From Methylophaga sp. (GTDB lineage: Bacteria; Pseudomonadota; Gammaproteobacteria; Nitrosococcales; Methylophagaceae), in NCBI GenBank assembly GCA_020831825.1, contig JAFIFW010000012.1, positions 186,001-250,000 on the forward strand: DNA of 64,000 nucleotides, read 5' to 3'. The notes under the pieces are model-generated. The model was given only the letters and a program-made list of their open reading frames with translations. It was not told where the DNA came from and did no database searches. Below, piece after piece: positions 37,877 through 45,587 of the stretch. Both the position numbers and the translations under genes were made by a program. Numbering within the stretch: the stretch's first letter is position 1; every line of letters begins with the position of its first letter.

Positions 37877-39370
37877 ATGGGGCCCTACCTTAAAGACTTC
37901 ATGCATGCCTTCATGCATGCGCTGAGAAATCTGCTGCCGATTATTATCGTCGTGGTCTTTTTCCAGTTAGTGGTTCTTCAACAGATGCCCGATAACAGCC
38001 TGAGCATGGCCATTGGCTTGCTGATCGTGGCTATCGGCGTTGCATTGTTTCTGCAGGGTCTCGAATTAAGTATTTTCCCGGTAGGCAAAAGTCTTTCCAA
38101 CCAGTTCGCCAAACGTGGCTCCATTCCCATTTTGCTTAGCTTTGGTTTTGCCCTCGGTTTTTCTGCTGTGGTGGCTGAACCGGCGCTGATAGCCGTTGCT
38201 GAACAGGCTCAACAAATCAGTGAAGGACGCATTGATGCACTGACCTTGAGATTACTAGTCGCCGTATCCGTTGGACTGGTGGTTGCTTTGGGTGTTTTTC
38301 GAACCATTTTTGGCTACCCGCTGCATTGGTTCATGATCATTGGGTATATCTGTGTTGTGGTGATTACCTATTTTGCACCGGAAGAAATCGTCGGCCTTGC
38401 CTATGATTCCGGCGGTGTCACTACCAATATCGTCACTGTGCCCTTGATTGCGGCACTTGGCATTGGCCTTGCCGCATCGATTCGGGGTCGTAATCCACTC
38501 ACGGATGGTTTCGGACTGGTAGCTCTGGCGGTGATGGTACCTATGATTAGTGTGCAGCTCTATGGCATTCTGGTGTTTAGCGGCGCTGAACCTGAGCCTG
38601 CTGCTTTGGCCAGCCTCGCCGCAGACAGCGCACACAAACTGTCAGGGCCGCTGATCATGTTACTGGAACTGGCTGAAATGTTGCGGGATGTGTTGCCGAT
38701 TATCATCACCATTTTGTTTTTTCAGTATCTGGTGATGCGTCGGCCACTGAGTAATCCCAAAGCGATTCTGTTTGGTTTCGCACTGGTGATATTCGGACTG
38801 TATGCTTTTGTGGTCGGCCTGAAAATGGGACTGTTCCCAATTGGTTCAAGCATGGCAGAGCAGCTCATCAACCTCGATGGTTACTGGTATGTTTACCTGT
38901 TTGCTTTTTTAATCGGCTTTGCCACCACCATGGCAGAACCGGCTCTGATTGCAGTGGGTAAGCAAGCAGAGCAGGCAGCCCCAGGACGCCTGAACGGCAA
39001 TACCATCCGCATACTGGTGGCTATTGGCGTGGCACTCGGCATTACTATCGGAGTTCATCGAATCATTGATGGCGGATCAATGCACTACTACATCATGGGT
39101 GGCTACACACTGGTCATCATCCTGACTGTTCTGGCACCACACTATATCGTAGCGCTGGCTTACGATCTGGGCGGCGTCACGACATCCGAAGTCACTGTGC
39201 CGCTGGTCACTGCACTGGGAATCGGTCTTGCTACAGCAATCGAAGGCCGTAATGTACTCATCGATGGCTTTGGTTTGATTGCCTTTGCGTCAATCTTTCC
39301 AATCGTGACCGTCATGCTCTATGCTATCGCGATGCAAGCCGTTTCATCGAGGAAAAAGGTGGAAACATGA
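37877..39370 (+). CDS. DUF1538 family integral membrane protein (putative transporter)
   Basis: A 497-residue, very hydrophobic protein of the DUF1538 family with no established substrate. It is an internal duplication. AEPALIAV occurs at 100-107 and 353-360; the segment YDxGGVTTxxVTVPLxxALGIGLA at about 176-199 recurs at about 429-452; each copy is followed by a (R/E)GRNxLxDGFGL motif. Each half has several membrane helices, the organisation of inverted- or tandem-repeat transporters. AAGAG precedes the ATG by a few bases. The stop overlaps the PII-like gene as ATGA, and a CBS protein follows. A transporter controlled by the two is a reasonable hypothesis. Confidence 0.88.
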   Translation: MGPYLKDFMHAFMHALRNLLPIIIVVVFFQLVVLQQMPDNSLSMAIGLLIVAIGVALFLQGLELSIFPVGKSLSNQFAKRGSIPILLSFGFALGFSAVVAEPALIAVAEQAQQISEGRIDALTLRLLVAVSVGLVVALGVFRTIFGYPLHWFMIIGYICVVVITYFAPEEIVGLAYDSGGVTTNIVTVPLIAALGIGLAASIRGRNPLTDGFGLVALAVMVPMISVQLYGILVFSGAEPEPAALASLAADSAHKLSGPLIMLLELAEMLRDVLPIIITILFFQYLVMRRPLSNPKAILFGFALVIFGLYAFVVGLKMGLFPIGSSMAEQLINLDGYWYVYLFAFLIGFATTMAEPALIAVGKQAEQAAPGRLNGNTIRILVAIGVALGITIGVHRIIDGGSMHYYIMGGYTLVIILTVLAPHYIVALAYDLGGVTTSEVTVPLVTALGIGLATAIEGRNVLIDGFGLIAFASIFPIVTVMLYAIAMQAVSSRKKVET

Positions 39371-39717
39371 AATTTTCAATTCTCGTGGCCATTGTGCCTG
39401 AGGAACTGGAACAACCGGCAATCGACGCCGCCAAGGAACTAGGCGCTGGAGGTATTACCGTGATGGGTGCCCGCGGCATCAGTAACAGTCAGAAAAAGAC
39501 TTTTTTTGGCCTTACCTACGACGGCAGTCAGAGCGTCTTATTGATGGTGCTCGAAAAAGGACTTTCACTACAGGTGCTCAAGGCGATTCAATCAATTCTG
39601 ATGCCCAATAACGAAGATTCTCAAGGCTTGGTCTTTACCCTGCCGCTGGAACATCTGGGGGGCATTGATACCTCTCAAATCGAAAAATTCCAACAACACT
39701 TGCGCGAAGTGTTTTAA
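39367..39717 (+). CDS. PII-like signalling protein
   Basis: A 116-residue protein related to nitrogen-regulatory PII. The start KFSILVAIVPEELEQPAIDAAKELGAGGITVMGARG follows the first beta-alpha-beta unit of PII. The T-loop region is short (ISNSQKKTFFGLTYD, about 39-53) and lacks the uridylylation site context of GlnB/GlnK. The last part (FTLPLEHLGGI) resembles the PII C-terminal strand. Such PII-like proteins usually bind a nucleotide and gate a neighbouring transporter. It is coupled to the DUF1538 gene (4-base overlap), so that protein is the likely partner. Confidence 0.82.
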   Translation: MKFSILVAIVPEELEQPAIDAAKELGAGGITVMGARGISNSQKKTFFGLTYDGSQSVLLMVLEKGLSLQVLKAIQSILMPNNEDSQGLVFTLPLEHLGGIDTSQIEKFQQHLREVF

Positions 39718-39733
39718 AACAGGAAGCCGAATT

Positions 39734-40120
39734 ATGCTCGTCAGAGAAGTCATGGTTAAAAATGTTGTCACCATTTCGCCGTTTGCCAAACTTCGTGAGG
39801 CAATGGGCACAATGAAACGACATGGCATCAAATCGCTGGTAGTTGAAAAGCAAAATCCGCATGATGCCTATGGGCTGATTACCTATACCAATATCCTCAA
39901 AACCGTCATCGCCGAACAGGGCGATATTGATCTGCTTAATGTTTACGATGTCTGTGTCAAACCCGTTGTCTCTGTGGGAGAAAGCCTTTCAGTTCAGCAT
40001 GTTGCCAGTCTGATGGGACAAAACAGGGTCAAGCGCCTGCTGGTATTGAAAGATAATGACCTAGTGGGGCTCATCACCATGAACGACATCATGGACGAAC
40101 TACTCAAGCAAATCGACTGA
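39734..40120 (+). CDS. Tandem CBS domain protein
   Basis: A 128-residue protein consisting of two CBS domains (about 1-60 and 70-128), ending in LVGLITMNDIMDELLKQID. CBS pairs bind adenine nucleotides and act as energy or ionic-strength sensors. AGGAAG lies 7 bases before the ATG at 39734, and only 16 bases separate it from the PII-like gene, so the three genes form one unit. Two separate ligand-sensing proteins next to one membrane protein is the notable feature. The direct partner is unknown. Confidence 0.9.
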   Translation: MLVREVMVKNVVTISPFAKLREAMGTMKRHGIKSLVVEKQNPHDAYGLITYTNILKTVIAEQGDIDLLNVYDVCVKPVVSVGESLSVQHVASLMGQNRVKRLLVLKDNDLVGLITMNDIMDELLKQID

Positions 40121-40167
40121 TCAATCCGTGGTAGGGTAAGCCTGTGACCTTAAACAGGAGCAGGTGA

Positions 40168-40746
40168 ATGCGAGACAAGATCGAACAACTGCTTGAGCAG
40201 ATCAGGCAACTTGAGGATGAACTCCGCCAGGAACTCAATCAACAAAGACACACCATCGGTTTCAAAATCAAAGGCCGAAAGGTGGAGTTTGAAGCCTCGG
40301 TCAGAGCCGCTCATAAAAAACTAAAAACCGGCTTGTGGCGCTGGTTTTTTGGGGTACGGCCGATCAATATCATCACCCTGCCGATCATTTACGCGATGAT
40401 CATTCCATTGTTACTCATTGATATCCTGGTGACCTTCTATCAATGGACGTGCTTCCCTGTGTACGGTATCAAACGCGTTCGCCGCTCAGACTACATCGTG
40501 CTAGATCGACATAAACTGGGCTTTCTGAACTTTTTTGAGAGACTGCACTGTGCCTATTGTGGCTACGGAAATGGAGTGGTTGGCTATATTCGGGAAGTGC
40601 TGGCCAGAACAGAACAGTATTTTTGTCCGATCAAACATGCCCGAACCGTACTCGGCACCCATCAACGCTATCGCGACTTCATCGAATATGGCGATGCAGA
40701 AAACTATCACCAGCGGTTAAAGGAATATCGCCGTCAGTTGTCTTAG
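40168..40746 (+). CDS. Membrane protein with CAYCGYGNG motif, unknown function
   Basis: I do not recognise a named family for this 192-residue protein. It has an N-terminal coiled coil (about 1-28), one or two membrane helices (about 67-95), and a C-terminal soluble part with HCAYCGYGNG (Cys128, Cys131) and a later Cys153-Pro. The three cysteines with nearby His suggest a metal or redox site. A strong ribosome site (AGGAGCAGG) precedes ATG 40168. It follows the CBS gene by 47 bases and may belong to the same operon. Its stop overlaps the convergent nuclease gene by 4 bases. Confidence 0.8.
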   Translation: MRDKIEQLLEQIRQLEDELRQELNQQRHTIGFKIKGRKVEFEASVRAAHKKLKTGLWRWFFGVRPINIITLPIIYAMIIPLLLIDILVTFYQWTCFPVYGIKRVRRSDYIVLDRHKLGFLNFFERLHCAYCGYGNGVVGYIREVLARTEQYFCPIKHARTVLGTHQRYRDFIEYGDAENYHQRLKEYRRQLS

Positions 40747-41603
40747 GGGGGAGTCAGCGCAGAAGGATGCCTGAGCTGCATGAAAAATGATTGCTGGCGG
40801 CGTGATAACCAGCCCTGAACCTGCCAGTCCTGGTTCAGATAATTATTCAGATCATCAAACAAAGGCAAATGCTCATCCGCGATACGCAAAGCAAAGTGGT
40901 CATTGACTCTCAACAGCACAGATTGGCGTTGTTCAACAATTTCCACTGGCCTGACAAGCAGGCGCTGCCAACCTCTGGGAGGTGGCGACTGCTTGAATAT
41001 TTGCACCGAATTACGCTGATACTCCGGCATTGCCCAGATACCAAGTTGCTGCCGCTGTGCTGCCTGCTCCAGTTCCGTGAAAACTTCGCTGTGGCGCATA
41101 TTGGGCGGCAAAATCGTCATCATGGCCATCCCGTCCCTGAGCAAGCCCTCGTTGAGCATTTCGCCAGATTCGTTATAACAATAGGCCAGCAATCGTCCAT
41201 ACTGATCCAATTGTGTTTGATCGTATTCTATAAACATCACTCCATCGGCCAGTCGCTGTTCAAGCCACTGCTTTGCCGCCTCACCTCCCGGTTCGGCATC
41301 GCGATACCGGTTGGCAATTTCCGGGGTGTTGATGCCCAGTAAACGAACTCGCCTGTCATCATCCAGTACCACTGTATCCCCATCAATCACCCGCTTTACG
41401 GTCACCCGATATCGTTGAGAGTGAGCACTCAGCTGTACTTCTTCTGCATCTTGTGACGCTGTGTCAGAAAAGCTGATGCGACCTGTGGTATCTTCGGTTC
41501 GATATACAGTGGTAGCGGCTACCGCCAGACTGAACAGCAATGCCGCCAGCATCGTCATGTGCAACAGGCATCGCTGAACTATTAATCGGTGTTTGTTTGT
41601 CAT
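40743..41603 (-). CDS. Secreted thermonuclease-like protein
   Basis: A 286-residue exported nuclease of the staphylococcal nuclease family. A signal peptide (about 1-30, ending LAVAA) leads into a short DUF4124-like segment (VYRTEDTTGRISFSD). The nuclease domain follows with RVIDGDTVVL (71-80) and the catalytic set Arg87, Glu95 (RLLGINTPE) and Arg137 (QYGRLLAY). About 100 further residues form a C-terminal extension of unknown role. I chose ATG 41603, giving a clean signal peptide; a GTG at 41633 overlapping ubiA is possible. Last gene of the - strand gmk-ubiA run. Confidence 0.9.
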   Translation of the reverse strand: MTNKHRLIVQRCLLHMTMLAALLFSLAVAATTVYRTEDTTGRISFSDTASQDAEEVQLSAHSQRYRVTVKRVIDGDTVVLDDDRRVRLLGINTPEIANRYRDAEPGGEAAKQWLEQRLADGVMFIEYDQTQLDQYGRLLAYCYNESGEMLNEGLLRDGMAMMTILPPNMRHSEVFTELEQAAQRQQLGIWAMPEYQRNSVQIFKQSPPPRGWQRLLVRPVEIVEQRQSVLLRVNDHFALRIADEHLPLFDDLNNYLNQDWQVQGWLSRRQQSFFMQLRHPSALTPP

Positions 41604-41629
41604 TGCTTTAGCAGAACAACGGTTCAGGA

Positions 41630-42490
41630 TCACTGATACATATAATGCAGTACCACCGCAGCAAAAATCACAGCGCCGACCCAGTTATTGTTCAAAAATG
41701 CCTGCACACACTGACGCGGCTGCCGATCCTCGGCAATCCATTGCTGATAAGCAAACAACAACAAAGCAACCAGTAGCCCCAGATAGAAAATCAGCGACAT
41801 CTGCAGTTGTAACCCCACCAGCAGCATGACACTTAAAAAACTCAGCTGCAGGATCTTCAGAATGGTCAGATCATCTTCACCAAACAAAATGGCGGTCGAT
41901 TTGACCCCCACCTTCAGATCGTCAGGCCGATCAGCCATGGCGTAAAAGGTGTCATAGACCGTTGTCCAGAGAATATTTGCCAGGAACAATAGCCAGGCCA
42001 CTGCTGGGACTGAGCCGGTCTGCGCCGCAAAAGCCATTGGGATTGCCCAGCCAAAGGCCATGCCTAAAACAATTTGTGGCAGATGGGTGTAGCGCTTCAT
42101 AAATGGATAAATCACTGCCAAAAGTAAGGCGACCAGTGAAAGTTGGATAGTCAGCCAATCCAGTTGCAATACCAGAAACAACGCCAACAATAACAGAGCA
42201 AAAAAACAGGCCAACGCATGTTTGGCTGATAATGCTCCGGTTGCCAGAGGCCGCTGGCGAGTGCGTTCAACCAGACCATCAACATTCCGATCGGCAAAGT
42301 CATTAATCACGCAGCCCGCAGAGCGCATGATCAATACCCCCAGGCTGAAGATAATCACCAGATGCCAGTCAGGTTGCCCCTGCCCGGCTATCCACAGGGC
42401 CGTCAAGGTCGGCCATAACAGCAGTAAAATGCCGATGGGCCGGTCAAGGCGCATCAATTGCACATAGGCCATCACTGTACTCTGCTTCAT
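41630..42490 (-). CDS. ubiA: 4-hydroxybenzoate octaprenyltransferase
   Basis: Attaches the polyprenyl chain to 4-hydroxybenzoate in ubiquinone synthesis, at the inner membrane. The 286-residue protein has eight to nine membrane helices and the Asp-rich motif NDFADRNVD (63-71), followed by RTRQRPLA and a second Asp motif YAMADRPDD. The ATG at 42490 overlaps the ubiC stop (TGATG); a GTG one codon earlier is an alternative. ubiC-ubiA adjacency is classical and fixes the pathway. Confidence 0.96.
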   Translation of the reverse strand: MKQSTVMAYVQLMRLDRPIGILLLLWPTLTALWIAGQGQPDWHLVIIFSLGVLIMRSAGCVINDFADRNVDGLVERTRQRPLATGALSAKHALACFFALLLLALFLVLQLDWLTIQLSLVALLLAVIYPFMKRYTHLPQIVLGMAFGWAIPMAFAAQTGSVPAVAWLLFLANILWTTVYDTFYAMADRPDDLKVGVKSTAILFGEDDLTILKILQLSFLSVMLLVGLQLQMSLIFYLGLLVALLLFAYQQWIAEDRQPRQCVQAFLNNNWVGAVIFAAVVLHYMYQ

Positions 42491-43032
42491 CACTCAACCA
42501 CACTCCATAAGGCCGGCAGGAATATCTCATTGACCAGCAGTGGCTCACCCTGCAGATAGAAACACGAACGGCGTGCCCACAACGATGCTGATGCTACCGG
42601 ATCCAGAGCACTTGCCTCACGAAACAGCGTGCTATCACGTCGCAATTGTGCCACCTGAATCGGGCCACGCTGGACAGCAACATCGTTGAACAACATTTCA
42701 CCCAGCGGTCTGTTGCCCAGTGCTGTGAAACGACGTCGATTATTGAGATAAGTCACAAGCGGCACAATGGTTCTGGCAAATACCAGTGCCGTGTCCCCAT
42801 CCAATAAGCGAACCTGTCGCTGATAGGCCAGTTGTTCGAGCGGCAAACTCAGCCATCGTCGTTCTTCAACCAATGGTTTTTGCCAGTGACTACCCAGCCA
42901 GTCCACGGAAAAACCATGATGACTGATGGTCTGCAAACGTCGGGTCAGTGAGCCTTGATCCACCAGCCAGTGGCGTACCTTTGCCGGAATATTTATTTGC
43001 TCCGGCCAATACCAGCGACTCCAGTCACGCAT
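42490..43032 (-). CDS. ubiC: Chorismate pyruvate-lyase
   Basis: Converts chorismate to 4-hydroxybenzoate and pyruvate, the entry step of ubiquinone synthesis. The 180 residues fit the family (E. coli 165): a start in W-rich sequence ([11 protein letters not shown]), [35 protein letters not shown] in the middle, and [18 protein letters not shown], a typical UbiC stretch. ATG 43032 lies 7 bases after the recG stop. An upstream TTG inside recG would give an unlikely N-terminus. Coupled to ubiA downstream. Confidence 0.93.
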   Translation of the reverse strand: MRDWSRWYWPEQINIPAKVRHWLVDQGSLTRRLQTISHHGFSVDWLGSHWQKPLVEERRWLSLPLEQLAYQRQVRLLDGDTALVFARTIVPLVTYLNNRRRFTALGNRPLGEMLFNDVAVQRGPIQVAQLRRDSTLFREASALDPVASASLWARRSCFYLQGEPLLVNEIFLPALWSVVE

Positions 43033-43039
43033 GCTTTTG

Positions 43040-45133
43040 TTAAACCTGTCCAAAATCAATTTTGTTGCCGAACCAGCGCTTGATCATCTGCTCGGCTTGA
43101 TCCGGGTAATCTCTGAGAAAGGCATCAGCCGAGCTGCCGATGGCCATCAGCAAATCCTGATCGTCAAACAAGTCGGCGACCCTGAATTGCGGCAAGCCAG
43201 TCTGTCTGGTGCCCAATAACTCGCCAGGTCCCCGGATTTCCAAATCACGCTGCGCGATGACAAAGCCATCATTGCTTGCACGCAAACATTTCAGTCGAGC
43301 CTGACCATTTTCCGACAGAGGTGGATGATACATTAAAACGCAGTGGCTCTGGGTTGAGCCTCGTCCGACCCGACCGCGAAGCTGATGCAACTGAGCAAGC
43401 CCAAGGCGTTCGGCATTTTCAATAATCATCAGGCTGGCATTGGGTACGTCCACACCCACCTCAATCACCGTAGTCGCCACCAGTAAATCAATTTCACCTG
43501 CCTTGAATTGCTGCATGACCAGTTCTTTTTCACGAGGTTTCATTCGCCCGTGGACCAGTCCAATTCTGCAGTCAGGCAGTGCCTGTTGCAGCTGTCGGGC
43601 CGAATCTTCTGCAGCCTGACATTGCAAGTGCTCGGATTCTTCAATCAGGGTGCACACCCAATAGACCTGTCTTTTCTGCTGACAGGCAGCATGCACCCGG
43701 TCGATCACTTCCTGTCGTCGGCTATCGGAGATTAATACTGTGGTGACAGGTATTCGTCCGGGCGGCAGTTCATCTATCACGGATACATTCAAATCGGCAT
43801 AAGCCGTCATGGCCAATGTTCTCGGAATCGGAGTTGCGGTCATCACCAGTTGATGAGGCATCGAGTTTTGTTGGCGCCCTTTGTCTCGCAATGCCAATCG
43901 CTGATGCACACCAAAGCGATGTTGTTCATCAATAATCACTAGCCCCAGTTTATTGAACACCACTTGATCCTGAAACAAGGCATGAGTGCCTACCGCAACA
44001 CTGATCTCTCCCTGTTCCAGTGCCGTGAGCATCTGCTTGCGTTGTGATGCGGTCTGCTTACCTGCACACCAGCCAACAGTCATGCCAAGTGGCTCAAGCC
44101 ATTGCAGAAAGGTTTGATAATGTTGTTCTGCCAAAAGCTCTGTCGGGGCCATCATCACCGCCTGATATCCAGCGGTCACCGCCGCTACCGCAGCAATTGC
44201 AGCGACCACTGTTTTGCCGGACCCCACATCGCCCTGCACCAGTCGCTGCATTGGAATATCTTGCGCCAGATCCTGCAAAATTTCGCCAATGACGCGCTGC
44301 TGCGCTGCTGTCAACGGAAATGGCAGACTGTTTAACAAGGCCTTTTGCGCACGATTATCCGCACGAATGGCGGGTGCCGGATGCCGCTGTGTATTAATAC
44401 GGATCTTGCGCATGCTCAGTTGCTGCGCCAATAATTCTTCATAGGCCAGTCTGCGCTGAGCTGGGTGCCGCCTGTCGATCAGTTGTTGAACATCGACATC
44501 GGGCGGCGGCAGATGCACATACTCTAGCGCCTCACTGAGCTTGTAGTGAGCAACATCATGCAAGCGCAGCGCATCCGGAAGTAATTCAGGCATTTGCTGT
44601 TGTTCCAAATACGCAAGTGCTTGCCCGATAAGTTTACGCAAGGAGAGCTGATGCATGCCCTCGGTGGTGGGATAAACCGGCGTTAGCTCACTGTCTACCG
44701 GGACAGGATCTGTGCCGGTGAGTAAACGATATTCCGGATGAACCATTTCCAGCGCTGATGGACCGTTACGAATTTCACCAAAGCAACGGATCCTCATGCC
44801 ACGGGCTAATTGTTGTTGCTGCGCCTTGGAAAAGTGAAAAAAGCGCAACCACAGCGAGCCGGTACCGTCCGCGATCTGACACAGTAAAGAACGACGACGA
44901 CCAAATTTTACCTGTGATAACTGGATGACCCCTTCCACCAGTTTTTCTTGATGTGGTCTCAGCGAACCCAAAGGCATCAGCCGGGTGCGGTCCTGATAGC
45001 GCAGAGGGAGATGAAACAGGCAATCCTGCACTGTCTCAATACCTATTTTCGCCAGCTTTTCTGCTTGCTTGCTGCCCACGCCCTTGAGCATAGTCACTGG
45101 TTGTGCAAGAACATTGTCGGCCACTTGCGGCAT
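43040..45133 (-). CDS. recG: ATP-dependent DNA helicase RecG
   Basis: Branched-DNA helicase that reverses stalled forks and processes recombination intermediates. The 697-residue protein (E. coli 693) has the N-terminal wedge/OB domain with the MLKGVGSKQAEKLAKIGI start, helicase motif I GDVGSGKT, motif II DEQH and motif III ATPIPRTL, and the C-terminal RGRVGRG motif VI. It lies 19 bases after ridA in the spoT row; the order spoT-ridA-recG is shared with Pseudomonas-type genomes. Confidence 0.97.
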   Translation of the reverse strand: MPQVADNVLAQPVTMLKGVGSKQAEKLAKIGIETVQDCLFHLPLRYQDRTRLMPLGSLRPHQEKLVEGVIQLSQVKFGRRRSLLCQIADGTGSLWLRFFHFSKAQQQQLARGMRIRCFGEIRNGPSALEMVHPEYRLLTGTDPVPVDSELTPVYPTTEGMHQLSLRKLIGQALAYLEQQQMPELLPDALRLHDVAHYKLSEALEYVHLPPPDVDVQQLIDRRHPAQRRLAYEELLAQQLSMRKIRINTQRHPAPAIRADNRAQKALLNSLPFPLTAAQQRVIGEILQDLAQDIPMQRLVQGDVGSGKTVVAAIAAVAAVTAGYQAVMMAPTELLAEQHYQTFLQWLEPLGMTVGWCAGKQTASQRKQMLTALEQGEISVAVGTHALFQDQVVFNKLGLVIIDEQHRFGVHQRLALRDKGRQQNSMPHQLVMTATPIPRTLAMTAYADLNVSVIDELPPGRIPVTTVLISDSRRQEVIDRVHAACQQKRQVYWVCTLIEESEHLQCQAAEDSARQLQQALPDCRIGLVHGRMKPREKELVMQQFKAGEIDLLVATTVIEVGVDVPNASLMIIENAERLGLAQLHQLRGRVGRGSTQSHCVLMYHPPLSENGQARLKCLRASNDGFVIAQRDLEIRGPGELLGTRQTGLPQFRVADLFDDQDLLMAIGSSADAFLRDYPDQAEQMIKRWFGNKIDFGQV

Positions 45134-45152
45134 CCTTTCCGCCAGCCGTCAA

Positions 45153-45539
45153 TCAGTCAGCAATGTGCATGATGGCATCCATTTCCACTGGTACGCCTTT
45201 AGGCAGAGCTGCGACACCAATCGCTGCCCGAGCGGGATATGGCTTTTGGAAATATTCGGCCATGATGTCGTTAACAGTGCCGAAATAACTCAAATCTGTG
45301 AGGAAAATGTTTAACTTGACGATATCTTGCAGATTACCGCCCGAGGCTTTGGCGACCGCTGACAAATTATCAAAAACCTGACGCACCTGAGCAGAAAAGT
45401 CACCTTCATTCACAGTCATGGTGTCTGGCACCAACGGGATTTGACCTGAAAGGTAAACCACATCGCCCACTTTGACAGCCTGCGAATAAGTGCCAATCGC
45501 TTCGGGTGCATCGCTGGTGTGAATAATTTGTCGGGACAT
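45153..45539 (-). CDS. ridA: RidA family 2-iminobutanoate/2-iminopropanoate deaminase
   Basis: Hydrolyses reactive enamine/imine products of PLP enzymes such as threonine dehydratase, protecting other PLP enzymes. The 128-residue protein has the family features [21 protein letters not shown] at the start, VYLSGQIPL, the Asn-rich [11 protein letters not shown], and [22 protein letters not shown] with the conserved active-site Arg and Glu. Position between spoT and recG matches many gammaproteobacteria. Confidence 0.95.
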   Translation of the reverse strand: MSRQIIHTSDAPEAIGTYSQAVKVGDVVYLSGQIPLVPDTMTVNEGDFSAQVRQVFDNLSAVAKASGGNLQDIVKLNIFLTDLSYFGTVNDIMAEYFQKPYPARAAIGVAALPKGVPVEMDAIMHIAD

Positions 45540-45587
45540 AAAACAAGTTTCTCCTTTACGGCTGCACGTTGCAGCAAATTGAAAAAA

